Shown here: positions 18,922 to 26,508 of the stretch, one piece after another
How the letters are laid out: the number at the start of each line of letters is the position of its first letter
Position numbering within the stretch: position 1 is the stretch's first letter
From: a virus
Direction: 5' to 3' (one strand)
Length of the DNA: 26,508 nucleotides
Virus record (IMG/VR): IMGVR_UViG_3300034062_003821
Span: 1-26,508 of that record
The notes under the pieces: generated by a model
Told to the model about the DNA's origin: nothing
Database searches by the model: none
Seen by the model: the letters and a program-made list of their open reading frames with translations, nothing else
Made by a program: the position numbers and the translations under genes

Positions 18922-18931
18922 GGAGAGAGAC

Positions 18932-19099
18932 ATGCCACTGAAAAAGGGTTACTCGCAGAAGACGGTGTCTTCCAACATTTCGCGCGAGATGAAAGCCGGC
19001 AAGCCGCAGAAGCAGGCGATCGCCATTGCGATGAACACAGCTCGCGAAGCAGCCATGAAGGCCGGCAAGCCTGGCAAGGCGCCTGCAAGGAAGAAGTAA
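18932..19099 (+). CDS. small basic head-region protein (DUF6496-like), 55 aa
   Basis: Starts MPLKKGYSQKTVSSNISREM at ATG 18932 with GGAGAG upstream and ends GKAPARKK. The MPLKKG-SQKT-SNI-E-KAGKPQKQAIAIA pattern is a widely seen small phage protein placed beside head genes; its function is unknown. Lys-rich and helical. The stop overlaps the next ATG (TAATG). Confidence 0.8.
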   Translation: MPLKKGYSQKTVSSNISREMKAGKPQKQAIAIAMNTAREAAMKAGKPGKAPARKK

Positions 19100-19437
19100 T
19101 GGTCCGGGTTCCTACCATCGTCTATCGCGCGGGCGGGAAGGACAAACACTTCTCGAAGTGGGGGCCTTGGTCATCCAAGGGCGTCAATACGCTCGAGGAG
19201 TACAACAAAGCCCTTGCCGATGGCTGGCATCCTACGCAGGCGGAAGCGTTCGGGCTGGTGGAGAAGCCCCAGCCGGCCCGCGTGCTGGCGGCGGTGGAAG
19301 AGGGCGAGACATTTGCCGATGAGGCTCCGCCAACCCGCGAGGAAATGATTGCCAAAGCGGGCGAATTAGGCATGTCAATAGACAAGCGCTGGTCAGACAA
19401 AACACTGGCGGCCAAGATACTGGAGGCGATGCGGTGA
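19099..19437 (+). CDS. hypothetical protein with C-terminal HeH/LEM-like helix pair, 112 aa
   Basis: Starts MVRVPTIVYRAGGKDKHFSK at ATG 19099. The first half (FSKWGPWSSKGVNTLEEYNK, ALADGWHPTQAEA) is a pattern common in small phage head or connector proteins. The last 35 residues, PTREEMIAKAGELGMSIDKR then WSDKTLAAKILEAM, resemble the helix-extension-helix motif found at the end of many phage proteins and probably bind DNA or protein. Overlaps the gp4-like gene by four bases (GTGA). Confidence 0.65.
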   Translation: MVRVPTIVYRAGGKDKHFSKWGPWSSKGVNTLEEYNKALADGWHPTQAEAFGLVEKPQPARVLAAVEEGETFADEAPPTREEMIAKAGELGMSIDKRWSDKTLAAKILEAMR

Positions 19438-19922
19438 GCTGGACGAAGCGGGAAGTCGTCACCAATGCCTTCGAGGAGATCGGGCTGGCGAACTATGTTT
19501 TTGACCTGCAGCCCGAACAGCTACAAGCCGGACTGAGGCGGCTCGACAATATGATGGCGACCTGGAACAGTCGTGGCCTGCGCCTTGGCTATCCGCTTCC
19601 CGACAGCCCCGGCGGATCTGACCTGGACCAGGAAACCGGCGTCACGGACGAAGCAATCGAAGCAATGGTCTCCGGACTGGCTGTCCGGCTGGCGCCGCTG
19701 TTCGGCAAGTCAGTCTCGCCGGACACCAAGGTAACAGCCCGCTCGGCTTACATGGCGCTTCTGAACCGCCGCACAAACACCCTCGAGAAGCGCATTGACG
19801 TCAACGCCATTCCGGCCGGTCAGGGCGGCAAGTACTGGCGCTTTAACTCTGATCCCTTCTTGGCGCAGGGCGATCGCGGCCTTACAACCGGCCCTGATGA
19901 CATCATCAATCTGGAGAGCTGA
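19434..19922 (+). CDS. P22 gp4-like tail accessory factor (head closure)
   Basis: First protein to bind the portal after packaging in P22-like phages, closing the head. 162 residues, similar to P22 gp4 (166). The start MSWTKREVVTNAFEEIGLAN, the following PEQLQAGLRRLDNMMATWNS, GVTDEAIEAMVSGLAVRLAP and the end KYWRFNSDPFLAQGD are typical of the family. GTG 19434 overlaps the previous stop. In P22 gp10 follows directly; here about 4.4 kb of adhesin-like genes come between. Confidence 0.9.
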   Translation: MSWTKREVVTNAFEEIGLANYVFDLQPEQLQAGLRRLDNMMATWNSRGLRLGYPLPDSPGGSDLDQETGVTDEAIEAMVSGLAVRLAPLFGKSVSPDTKVTARSAYMALLNRRTNTLEKRIDVNAIPAGQGGKYWRFNSDPFLAQGDRGLTTGPDDIINLES

Positions 19923-19925
19923 CCC

Positions 19926-21140
19926 GTGGCGGATATCAACCAGTTAAGCGCCGTCGATACCCTGAACGCGGGCGATCTGCTCCCGATCTGGAAGACCAAC
20001 AATGGCGACACGCGCAAGGCCGCTATCAGCGTCCTGCAAGCCTACATGCAGAACAATCTCACTTTCCCGAGCGTTGCGGCCGGTGTTAGCCAGTTCGTGC
20101 CGCAATACGCCTCGCCCGTCGCCACGGGTTTTACCGTCACCCTGACCAGCAACAGCGAAAACCGCTGGCTGATCCTGACCCCGCTGGCCGGGTATGCGGC
20201 GGGGACGATTGTCTTTCCGGCGCTCGCCAATGTGGTGGATAACCAGGAAATACTGATTGTCTCAACGCAGGCTATCGCCGCGCTGACCATTAATGGCAAT
20301 GGCGCAACCGTTATCGGAGCTCCTGCTTACGTATCGGCCAATGGGGGCTTCCGGTTCAAGTTCAATGCGCTGGGCGGCATCTGGTATCGCCTGGATGAGG
20401 ATCTTGATCCTGACCTTGCCGCGCTGGCCGGCGTGTCGTCGTCTGGCCTGCTAGCCCGCACGGGCGCGGGCACGGCTGCGGCGCGGACGGTGACGGGCTC
20501 CACGGGGCTGACAGTGACGAATGGCGATGGCGTCTCCGGCAACCCGACGCTCACGCTGGACGCCACGCTTGCCGGCATCTCGGCTGTCACAACCGCATCT
20601 GACCAGCTGGTCTACTCGACCGGGGTGGACACGTTCGCCACAACCAGCTTCACCGCTGCGGGCAGGGCGCTGGTGGATGACGCTTCAGCCGCGGCGCAGC
20701 GGACAACGCTGGGCGTGGGGACGGGGGATAGCCCCAGCTTCACGGCGGTTGTTGCCGAAGGCACCAACGGGCAGAAAAGTACTTACGGTATCGCCACGCA
20801 GAGCATTGCCGTCACTGGCGCGACCGCGGTTGCAACGGGCATTATCCCGGCCAACTGCCTCCTGCTTGGCGTCACAACTCGTATCACGACCGATATTGTC
20901 ATCGGTGGCGGTGGGGTGAATTTCGACATTGGCAACGGCACGGACGCCGATGCTTTTGCAAACAACATTACCGCCCTGACGGCTAACAGCACCACCAACA
21001 TTGCCCAGCATACGATTACGACGCCGGCTTATTACGGAGCGGCTGCTAACGTTGTGCTGACGCCCGACGCCGGGACGTTCTCAAGCGGGCAGATACGCAT
21101 CAGCGCGCATTACATTTCACTGACCGCGCCGACGAGCTAA
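19926..21140 (+). CDS. tail or head fibre-like protein
   Basis: 404 residues from GTG 19926 with GGAGAG upstream. The N-terminus INQLSAVDTLNAGDLLPIWK is a short attachment-type segment common to many phage fibres. Later come ALAGVSSSGLLARTGAGTAA, TGSTGLTVTNGDGVSGNPTL and ALVDDASAAAQRTTLGVGTG, repeats typical of trimeric fibres with beta-rich shafts. The C-terminal 120 residues form a further beta-rich domain that may bind the host surface. No enzymatic motif seen. Likely part of the host-recognition apparatus. Confidence 0.75.
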   Translation: MADINQLSAVDTLNAGDLLPIWKTNNGDTRKAAISVLQAYMQNNLTFPSVAAGVSQFVPQYASPVATGFTVTLTSNSENRWLILTPLAGYAAGTIVFPALANVVDNQEILIVSTQAIAALTINGNGATVIGAPAYVSANGGFRFKFNALGGIWYRLDEDLDPDLAALAGVSSSGLLARTGAGTAAARTVTGSTGLTVTNGDGVSGNPTLTLDATLAGISAVTTASDQLVYSTGVDTFATTSFTAAGRALVDDASAAAQRTTLGVGTGDSPSFTAVVAEGTNGQKSTYGIATQSIAVTGATAVATGIIPANCLLLGVTTRITTDIVIGGGGVNFDIGNGTDADAFANNITALTANSTTNIAQHTITTPAYYGAAANVVLTPDAGTFSSGQIRISAHYISLTAPTS

Positions 21141-21150
21141 GGGGCTGATG

Positions 21151-21651
21151 ATGGAACAGGTCGAAGCAATACTTGCCAGCTGGGACGGTCTGAGGATCGA
21201 GAACAATGGCTCTTACTGGCTGATCGCCGGCAGCTATCAGGGCCAGGCCCATGCCGGCACACGCGCCGATCCGATCAGCCTGGCGCATGACCTTGCGCGG
21301 ATCGCCGGCAGCCCGGTTCCTGTGGTTGAGCCTGAGCCTGTCCCGGAGCCCGAGCCCGCGCCAGCTCCCGTCACTTCCGAAGCTGACATGCTTCGCCAGC
21401 GCATCGCCCAGCTTGAGGAGCTGGTCCGCCAGCTGACCCCGGCGCCGGCCTCCGACCCGTCCATGCCGCCGCCCGAGGTGATGGCGGAAGCCCATCCGGA
21501 TGAAGGATTGGCTGAACTTAAAGCCAGGCTGCTTTCCGAGTTCGCCAGCCTGCGGAATATGCTGGTTGGTCACATACCTATGAACGAGCCGCAGCTTCTG
21601 CGCCTGCAAGCGCTGGAGCATCCCAAATTTCAAACCTGGTTGCAGGGGTAA
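21151..21651 (+). CDS. hypothetical protein with Pro/Glu-rich linker, 166 aa
   Basis: Starts MEQVEAILASWDGLRIENNG at ATG 21151, with GGGG six bases upstream; ATG 21148 is possible. N-terminal 55 residues look globular (YWLIAGSYQGQAHAGTRADP), then a proline/glutamate repeat (VEPEPVPEPEPAPAPV), a short coiled coil (DMLRQRIAQLEELVRQL), another linker and a helical end. Such a bead-and-linker layout fits a virion accessory, possibly a fibre-linked protein. Family not recognised. Confidence 0.6.
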   Translation: MEQVEAILASWDGLRIENNGSYWLIAGSYQGQAHAGTRADPISLAHDLARIAGSPVPVVEPEPVPEPEPAPAPVTSEADMLRQRIAQLEELVRQLTPAPASDPSMPPPEVMAEAHPDEGLAELKARLLSEFASLRNMLVGHIPMNEPQLLRLQALEHPKFQTWLQG

Positions 21652-21654
21652 TCA

Positions 21655-21957
21655 ATGGAACTCGACCGCACATTTAACCCGCGTTACGGTTCCGGCCAGA
21701 CGCTATCCGTTACCGCGACCAGCCAATCCGTCACGTTCGGAAAGAACAACTGGGCTATCACGCTGACGAACCTTGGCTCAAACGTGGCTTACGTCCGCGT
21801 TGGTTCGGGAACTCAGACAGCTGTCGTGGCGGATTACCCCGTGCTGCCCCTGACGCAGGTCAGCATCAGCAAGAATTACGACGACGACACGCTCGCCGCT
21901 GTATGCGCCGCAACGCAGACAACCACGCTCCACATCATACCGGGCGAGGGCATCTAG
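21655..21957 (+). CDS. small beta-rich structural protein, 100 aa
   Basis: Starts MELDRTFNPRYGSGQTLSVT with AGGGG upstream. Alternating hydrophobic and polar residues (SQSVTFGKNNWAITLTNLGS, VAYVRVGSGTQTAVVADYPV) point to a compact beta-sandwich. Similar small proteins occur beside fibre genes in podoviruses; no function is known. Ends one base before the next GTG start. Confidence 0.6.
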   Translation: MELDRTFNPRYGSGQTLSVTATSQSVTFGKNNWAITLTNLGSNVAYVRVGSGTQTAVVADYPVLPLTQVSISKNYDDDTLAAVCAATQTTTLHIIPGEGI

Positions 21958-21958
21958 G

Positions 21959-23113
21959 GTGCTTGCCAGATCCCGCAGTCGCTTCAGGGGCCGGGCGCAG
22001 CCTAATCCGTGGCTGGATACGGCAGCCTTTTACGGCGCGACCGACGCCTGGGATTTTACCTCCGACCAGTATATTCGCGCCGGTTTGATTGCTCCATCCG
22101 GCCTCACCGTCACTCGCGCATCGAGCGGGTATGCCCAGCGCGAAGATGGCATTTGGGTCAACTTCGGATCTGGCGTCCTAAGACGGACGGATAAAGGCGC
22201 ACTGATTGAAACCGCACGCACGAACCGCGCTCTTTACAGCCGCGACCTGACGCAGGCGGCGTGGACCGCAACCAACGTCACCGTGGCGCGCAACCAAATC
22301 GGCATTGACGGCACGGCTAACAGCGCCTGCAGTCTCACAGCGACAGCGGGCAACGGGACCGTCCTTCAGGCTGTGACACACGCCAGCACGGCGCGTTACT
22401 TTTCGGTGTGGATCAAACGCATCACCGGCACCGGCACGGTCGAGGTCACGCTTGACAACGGTTCAACCTGGACCGGCGTAACGGTCACGTCAGCCTATAC
22501 GCGCGTCGGCGCAACGCAGACATTGGCTGATCCGACTGTTGGCGTGCGACTTGTTACGAGTGGCGATGCCGTTGCGGTGGACTTCGCCCAACTGGAGGAT
22601 GGCGGCGCTCCTACATCTCCAATTTTGACAGAAGGCGCTGACGCCACGCGCCTAGCAGAAGTGGTTACAGCAACACTGGTGTCAGGTGATTATCCGCAAA
22701 CGCTTTACGGCGAGTGGTTTCAGCCCGTAAATCCAGCGGTCACTGGCATTGTGATGCAGTTAGACAACGGATCGTCTACGGATCGCGTCCAGCTTGCTGT
22801 TTCCTCTCTGCCAGCCTGGCAGCAGATAACAGTCAGCGGCGGGTCAACGCAGGCTCTCACGCAGGAAGGAACGCCTGTTTATGGCCAAGTGTGCAAGATG
22901 GCCGTGCGCGTCGCCACGGATGATGTTCGCATGGCCGTAAACGGCACGCTTTACACCGCAGACACATTGGTGACTGTGCCTGTTGGTACAACCACTCTGC
23001 GCTTTGGCACGCAACACACAAGCGTCTTTCAACTGCAAGGGTATATCCGTGCAGTCGCTCGTTTGCCCTTGGTGTTGACCGACGCGCAATTGCAAGCTGT
23101 TACAGGTGTTTGA
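21959..23113 (+). CDS. spike/fibre protein with carbohydrate-binding-like and lectin-like domains
   Basis: 384 residues from GTG 21959. After a short basic start, the segment LIETARTNRALYSRDLTQAA with WTATNVTVARNQIGIDGTAN is a pattern I recognise from phage head-spike/fibre proteins with carbohydrate-binding-module folds. The C-terminal half (TLYGEWFQPVNPAVTGIVMQ, MAVRVATDDVRMAVNGTLYT, LRFGTQHTSVFQLQGYIRAV) matches a concanavalin A-like layout. Probably binds surface glycans. Overlaps the beta-helix gene (TGATG). No catalytic residues can be named. Confidence 0.68.
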   Translation: MLARSRSRFRGRAQPNPWLDTAAFYGATDAWDFTSDQYIRAGLIAPSGLTVTRASSGYAQREDGIWVNFGSGVLRRTDKGALIETARTNRALYSRDLTQAAWTATNVTVARNQIGIDGTANSACSLTATAGNGTVLQAVTHASTARYFSVWIKRITGTGTVEVTLDNGSTWTGVTVTSAYTRVGATQTLADPTVGVRLVTSGDAVAVDFAQLEDGGAPTSPILTEGADATRLAEVVTATLVSGDYPQTLYGEWFQPVNPAVTGIVMQLDNGSSTDRVQLAVSSLPAWQQITVSGGSTQALTQEGTPVYGQVCKMAVRVATDDVRMAVNGTLYTADTLVTVPVGTTTLRFGTQHTSVFQLQGYIRAVARLPLVLTDAQLQAVTGV

Positions 23114-24288
23114 TGAGCAAAGCCTTAAACAATGTTCGCAAACTTAACGCCATCATCTACGCCAGCGATTACGGCGCGAAAGCTGACGGCGTAACCAACG
23201 ACGCTACAGCACTTCAGGCGGCGATAACGGCGACGGTTGCGACGGGCGGCCTGCTGATGCTGAACCCCGGCACGTATGAGCTAGGCACGGCATCCCTGAA
23301 CGTCACCGGGAGCTGTCAGATCGAGGGCATCGGCGCAACGCTGCGCCGGTCGGCCGACGCCAGCCTGCCGTTGCTCAACGTCACCGGCAGCAACGTCTCA
23401 ATAACGGATATCGCTATTGTATCCACATTCGCGGGCGCTCCAGCCGTGAGCGTGAACAACTGCGCGCTGATGTATGCCGGCGGGACGAATGTCCATGCCG
23501 AAAACGTCACGGTTACGGGTCGGTTCTACATCGGCATTTGCATGCAGTCGGTGGTTGACAGCACGATAACAGATTGCCGCGTCAAAGGCGTCCGCAATCG
23601 GGCTTATTACCTGTATCTCGACTGGTCTGACGTTTCGATTTCGGACTGTTTTGCTGACGGAGCCGAGACCGGCGGCACGCCGTATTGCGATTATGGGTTT
23701 AACCTCAATCCGGGCGGTCTGTTTGTGCCGTCGCGCACAAACATTACCGGCTGCACGGCAACAAACATGACAAGCCAGGGCTTTGCGGTGAGCGAGCGGG
23801 CAATCTATACGAACATCGCCAATTGCAACGCGCAGAACGTGACGGGCGGGCCGGGGTTCCTCGTGCAGCGTGCGAACGGCTTCGACCAGACCGACACGAA
23901 CATTTCGAACTGTCAGGCTATTTCGTGCCAAATCGGTTTTTATGTGACCGAATGCGTTTTCGTGAACTTCACCGGCTGCATTGCACTCCTAAGCACGACG
24001 GACGGCATATTCATCTCTGACAGTGAATATATCGGCATCGCGAACTGCGTTTCGCGCGACAACGCGACAAACGGAATATCACTGGTCGCATCTACGGCAA
24101 ACTCAGTTGCGCGCGTTACGATCATCGGAAATCGCTGCACAACGAACGGCGGGACGGGCATCGTGTCAAACGCAAATTGTTATGGACTAGCGGTGAGCGC
24201 AAACATCGCGCTGGCAAACACCACAACGCAGATCAATATTCTCGGCACCGCCAATCAGGTCGGCAACGGCGCAAACATAGTTGTCTGA
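23113..24288 (+). CDS. tailspike-like right-handed beta-helix protein
   Basis: 391 residues from ATG 23113 with AGGTG upstream. The opening YASDYGAKADGVTNDATALQ is the pectate-lyase-3 superfamily signature found at the start of many phage tailspikes and depolymerases. It is followed by repeated strands such as SVSITDIAIVST-like rungs, DSTITDCRVKG, DVSISDCFADG, RTNITGCTATN, YTNIANCNAQN, DTNISNCQAIS, FVNFTGCIALL and YIGIANCVSRD: a regular beta-helix with a cysteine at the same place in each rung. The cysteine ladder is notable. It may cut or bind surface polysaccharide; no active site is evident. Confidence 0.8.
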   Translation: MSKALNNVRKLNAIIYASDYGAKADGVTNDATALQAAITATVATGGLLMLNPGTYELGTASLNVTGSCQIEGIGATLRRSADASLPLLNVTGSNVSITDIAIVSTFAGAPAVSVNNCALMYAGGTNVHAENVTVTGRFYIGICMQSVVDSTITDCRVKGVRNRAYYLYLDWSDVSISDCFADGAETGGTPYCDYGFNLNPGGLFVPSRTNITGCTATNMTSQGFAVSERAIYTNIANCNAQNVTGGPGFLVQRANGFDQTDTNISNCQAISCQIGFYVTECVFVNFTGCIALLSTTDGIFISDSEYIGIANCVSRDNATNGISLVASTANSVARVTIIGNRCTTNGGTGIVSNANCYGLAVSANIALANTTTQINILGTANQVGNGANIVV

Positions 24289-25688
24289 TGCAAATCCCCA
24301 TCCTCTCGGGCGCCTACAGTGACGGCAACGCGGATTTCCGCGTCAGCTACCCCGTCAACATGGTTCCCGTGGCCCAGCCGCAGGGGATCAGCTCGGGTTA
24401 CTTAAGGCCGGCGGATGGGATCGTGCAGCAGGGAACAGGCCCCGGCCTGGATCGCGGCGGCATTGAGTGGAATAACATTCTTTACCGCGTCATGGGCACA
24501 AGCCTGGTTAGCATCAGCGCCACGGGCGTGGTGACGACACTGGGCACGATACCCGGAACGGATCGGGTCATAATGGTTTACTCGTTCGACTATCTGGCGA
24601 TCGCCGGGGACGGGAAGCTGTATCTGTATGACGGAACAACGCTTACGCAGGTAACCGACCCTGACCTCGGGACCGTGGTGGATGTGGTGTGGGTGGACGG
24701 TTACTTCATGACGACCGATGGCGAGTTTCTCGTCATCACCGAGCTGAACAATCCGTTCGCTGTTGACCCGCTCAAATACGGCTCATCAGAGATCGACCCC
24801 GACCCGGTGGTGGGGCTTATCAAGCTGCGTAATGAAGTTTACGCGGTCAACCGCCACACGATCGAAGTCTTTCAGAACGTAGGCACGACCGGCTTTCCCT
24901 TCGAGCGCATCACGGGCGCTCAGATCACGCGGGGGTCTGTTGGCGTCAACGCCAACTGCGCCTTTATCGACCAGATCGCCTTCATCGGCGGGGGCATGGG
25001 CGAGGGGATAGCTGTCTGGCTGGGGATCAACGGAAATAGCGTCAAGATCAGCACGCGAGAGATTGACATTCTTTTGGCTGACTACACCGAAGCGCAGCTG
25101 GCGCTGGCGTTCATGGAGACCCGCACGGATCGCGATCATCGCCAGCTTCTGATACACCTGCCGGACAAGACCCTTGTCTATGACGCTGTGACAACCGCAG
25201 CGCTTGGGCAGCCGGTGTGGTATGTCCTCAGCACAAGCCTGGGCGGCGTTGGCCAATACCGTTCCAGCAAGCTGGTTTACGCCTATGGGCGGTGGAACAC
25301 GTGCGACACGCAGACGAACCGGATTGGCTATCTGGTTGACAATATCTCGACCCACTGGGGCGAGAAGGTCGGCTGGAGCTTCGCCACGCAGATTATTTAC
25401 AATGAGGGGCGCGGCGTCATTGTCCATGACCTCGAGCTGGTGGCGCTGACGGGCCGGGTTGCGTTAGGCGAGGACCCGACCATCTCCACGCAATACAGCG
25501 ACGATGGCGTGACCTACAGTCAGCGCAAGTTCATCAGGGCCGGCAAGATAGGAGACCGGGCCAAGCGCCTGCTATGGATGCAGCAGGGAGCCCTTCGGAA
25601 TTGGAGGGTTCAGCGCTTTACGGGCGACAGCGATGCTTTCCTGAGCTTTGCCCGTCTGGAGGCGCGGCTTGAGCCGCTGGCCTGGTGA
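24288..25688 (+). CDS. P22 gp10-like packaged DNA stabilisation protein (tail accessory factor)
   Basis: 466 residues from ATG 24288 in a TGATG overlap; P22 gp10 has 472. The opening MQIPILSGAYSDGNADFRVS and YPVNMVPVAQPQGISSGYLR, then DRGGIEWNNILYRVMGTSLV and later NRHTIEVFQNVGTTGFPFER and ARLEARLEPLAW are characteristic of the family. It forms the hub between gp4 and the tail needle. A longer upstream frame lies inside the beta-helix gene and is discarded. Confidence 0.92.
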   Translation: MQIPILSGAYSDGNADFRVSYPVNMVPVAQPQGISSGYLRPADGIVQQGTGPGLDRGGIEWNNILYRVMGTSLVSISATGVVTTLGTIPGTDRVIMVYSFDYLAIAGDGKLYLYDGTTLTQVTDPDLGTVVDVVWVDGYFMTTDGEFLVITELNNPFAVDPLKYGSSEIDPDPVVGLIKLRNEVYAVNRHTIEVFQNVGTTGFPFERITGAQITRGSVGVNANCAFIDQIAFIGGGMGEGIAVWLGINGNSVKISTREIDILLADYTEAQLALAFMETRTDRDHRQLLIHLPDKTLVYDAVTTAALGQPVWYVLSTSLGGVGQYRSSKLVYAYGRWNTCDTQTNRIGYLVDNISTHWGEKVGWSFATQIIYNEGRGVIVHDLELVALTGRVALGEDPTISTQYSDDGVTYSQRKFIRAGKIGDRAKRLLWMQQGALRNWRVQRFTGDSDAFLSFARLEARLEPLAW

Positions 25689-26485
25689 TGGCAGATCCGA
25701 AGCCCTTAACGCGCAACCAGATCGCCGCCTTCGTCGGCGATGACCCCGAGGCGATACGGGCGATTGAGAGGCTGTTCCGGGTTGCGGGTGAGCTGACGCC
25801 ATCTGACATAGCAACGTTAAGCGCATCCATTGAGGCCAATACGCTGGCGCTGGGTGCAGCTCAGGATCAGGCAGAGGTACTGGCCGCCATCGCCAGGGAG
25901 CTGGGCCAGCGAGTTGTGCAGGCTGACACCGCAACCGCCTTGGCGCAGTCGGCGCTTGCCAGCCTTTCAAAGCTCGGGGACGTGGTGGATCTGCTGGCGC
26001 TGGCGCCGCCGCGTGACCCGCCGAGGAGGCTGTCTTACGGGTCCTTTTACGACCTGAACACGCAAAACGCGGCCGTCATCAATACTGAATACACGGTCAG
26101 TTTCTCGAATATGGACCTGAGTTTCGGGGTCTATCTGGCCGGCAGCCCGGCCACGCGGATTACGGTTGACCAGGCGGGCGTATACAATTTTCAGCATTCC
26201 ATTCAGCTTGACAAAACGACCGGCGGCAAGGGGTTGTTTTATCTGTGGTACGCCAAGAACGGAATAACCGTGGCCGAAAGCGCAACGCGGTTGAGGCTGG
26301 AAGGAAATAACTCAGAAAACGTCGCTGCATGGAACTTTATATTTAATCTTAAATCCGGCGATTACATTGAGTACAAGTGGAGCGTTGATGATACGGGCGT
26401 GCAAATCAAAAGCTTCGCGACGGCCGCCCCGGCTCCTGCTACGCCTAGCGCAATCGTCACCGTCACTAACAATATCAAGGGTTAA
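25688..26485 (+). CDS. structural protein with helical N-terminus and jelly-roll-like C-terminus
   Basis: 265 residues from ATG 25688 (MADPKPLTRNQIAAFVGDDP), in a TGATG overlap with the gp10-like gene. Residues 1-105 are helical with a likely coiled coil (LSASIEANTLALGAAQDQAE). The C-terminal part (YTVSFSNMDLSFGVYLAGSP, DQAGVYNFQHSIQLDKTTGG, GLFYLWYAKNGITVAESATR) resembles C1q/TNF-like trimeric jelly rolls found at the tips of phage fibres and needles. Its place after gp10 is where P22 has the gp26 needle, so a needle-like role is possible but unproven. Confidence 0.65.
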   Translation: MADPKPLTRNQIAAFVGDDPEAIRAIERLFRVAGELTPSDIATLSASIEANTLALGAAQDQAEVLAAIARELGQRVVQADTATALAQSALASLSKLGDVVDLLALAPPRDPPRRLSYGSFYDLNTQNAAVINTEYTVSFSNMDLSFGVYLAGSPATRITVDQAGVYNFQHSIQLDKTTGGKGLFYLWYAKNGITVAESATRLRLEGNNSENVAAWNFIFNLKSGDYIEYKWSVDDTGVQIKSFATAAPAPATPSAIVTVTNNIKG

Positions 26486-26488
26486 GCC

Positions 26489-26508
26489 ATGGCCGTGATT
26501 GCTAAAGT
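26489..26508 (+). CDS. start of a further late gene, cut by the right edge
   Basis: ATG 26489 with AAGG upstream begins a frame MAVIAK that runs off the window after six full codons. Only the spacing and orientation support it. Confidence 0.35.

Overview
The window is a stretch of a double-stranded DNA phage or prophage with a P22-like (short-tailed, podovirus-type) head and tail module. The DNA is GC-rich, start codons include ATG, GTG and TTG, genes are chained by ATGA/TGATG overlaps, and no rRNA, tRNA, integrase or host gene was seen. A GC-rich proteobacterial host (possibly alphaproteobacterial) is an inference from composition only.

Layout. Positions 1-3222 (minus strand) hold a tightly overlapping operon of about twelve small genes, including a beta-class DNA methyltransferase and a C5-cytosine methyltransferase, plus several unrecognised micro-proteins, two of them single-span membrane peptides that begin alike. 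At about 3220-3330 transcription diverges around a small helix-turn-helix gene with a perfect palindrome just before it. Positions 3325-9081 (plus) form the replication and recombination module: HTH regulator, RusA resolvase, Sak4-like RecA-fold ATPase, a probable ssDNA-binding partner, three small proteins, a Cas4/RecB-like Fe-S nuclease and a TOPRIM primase fused to a RepA-type helicase. Positions 9082-9320 and 9588-9690 are non-coding and rich in repeats and inverted repeats. From 9330 to the right edge runs the late module: small basic proteins, a putative small terminase, large terminase, portal, scaffold, P22-type coat, a decoration-like protein, gp4-like tail accessory factor, a block of fibre/lectin/beta-helix adhesin genes, a gp10-like stabilisation protein and a jelly-roll-like structural protein.

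The outstanding feature is in the large terminase gene. A 271-residue intein (11218-12030) interrupts the Walker B motif one residue before its Asp-Glu pair. Instead of an in-frame homing endonuclease, the slot between the splicing halves carries a complete HNH endonuclease gene (11475-11966) in another reading frame, with its own ATG and Shine-Dalgarno sequence, while the terminase/intein frame stays open across it. A second HNH (endonuclease VII-type) gene sits between scaffold and coat genes. The head module therefore carries two nuclease-type selfish elements, one of an unusual nested out-of-frame architecture.
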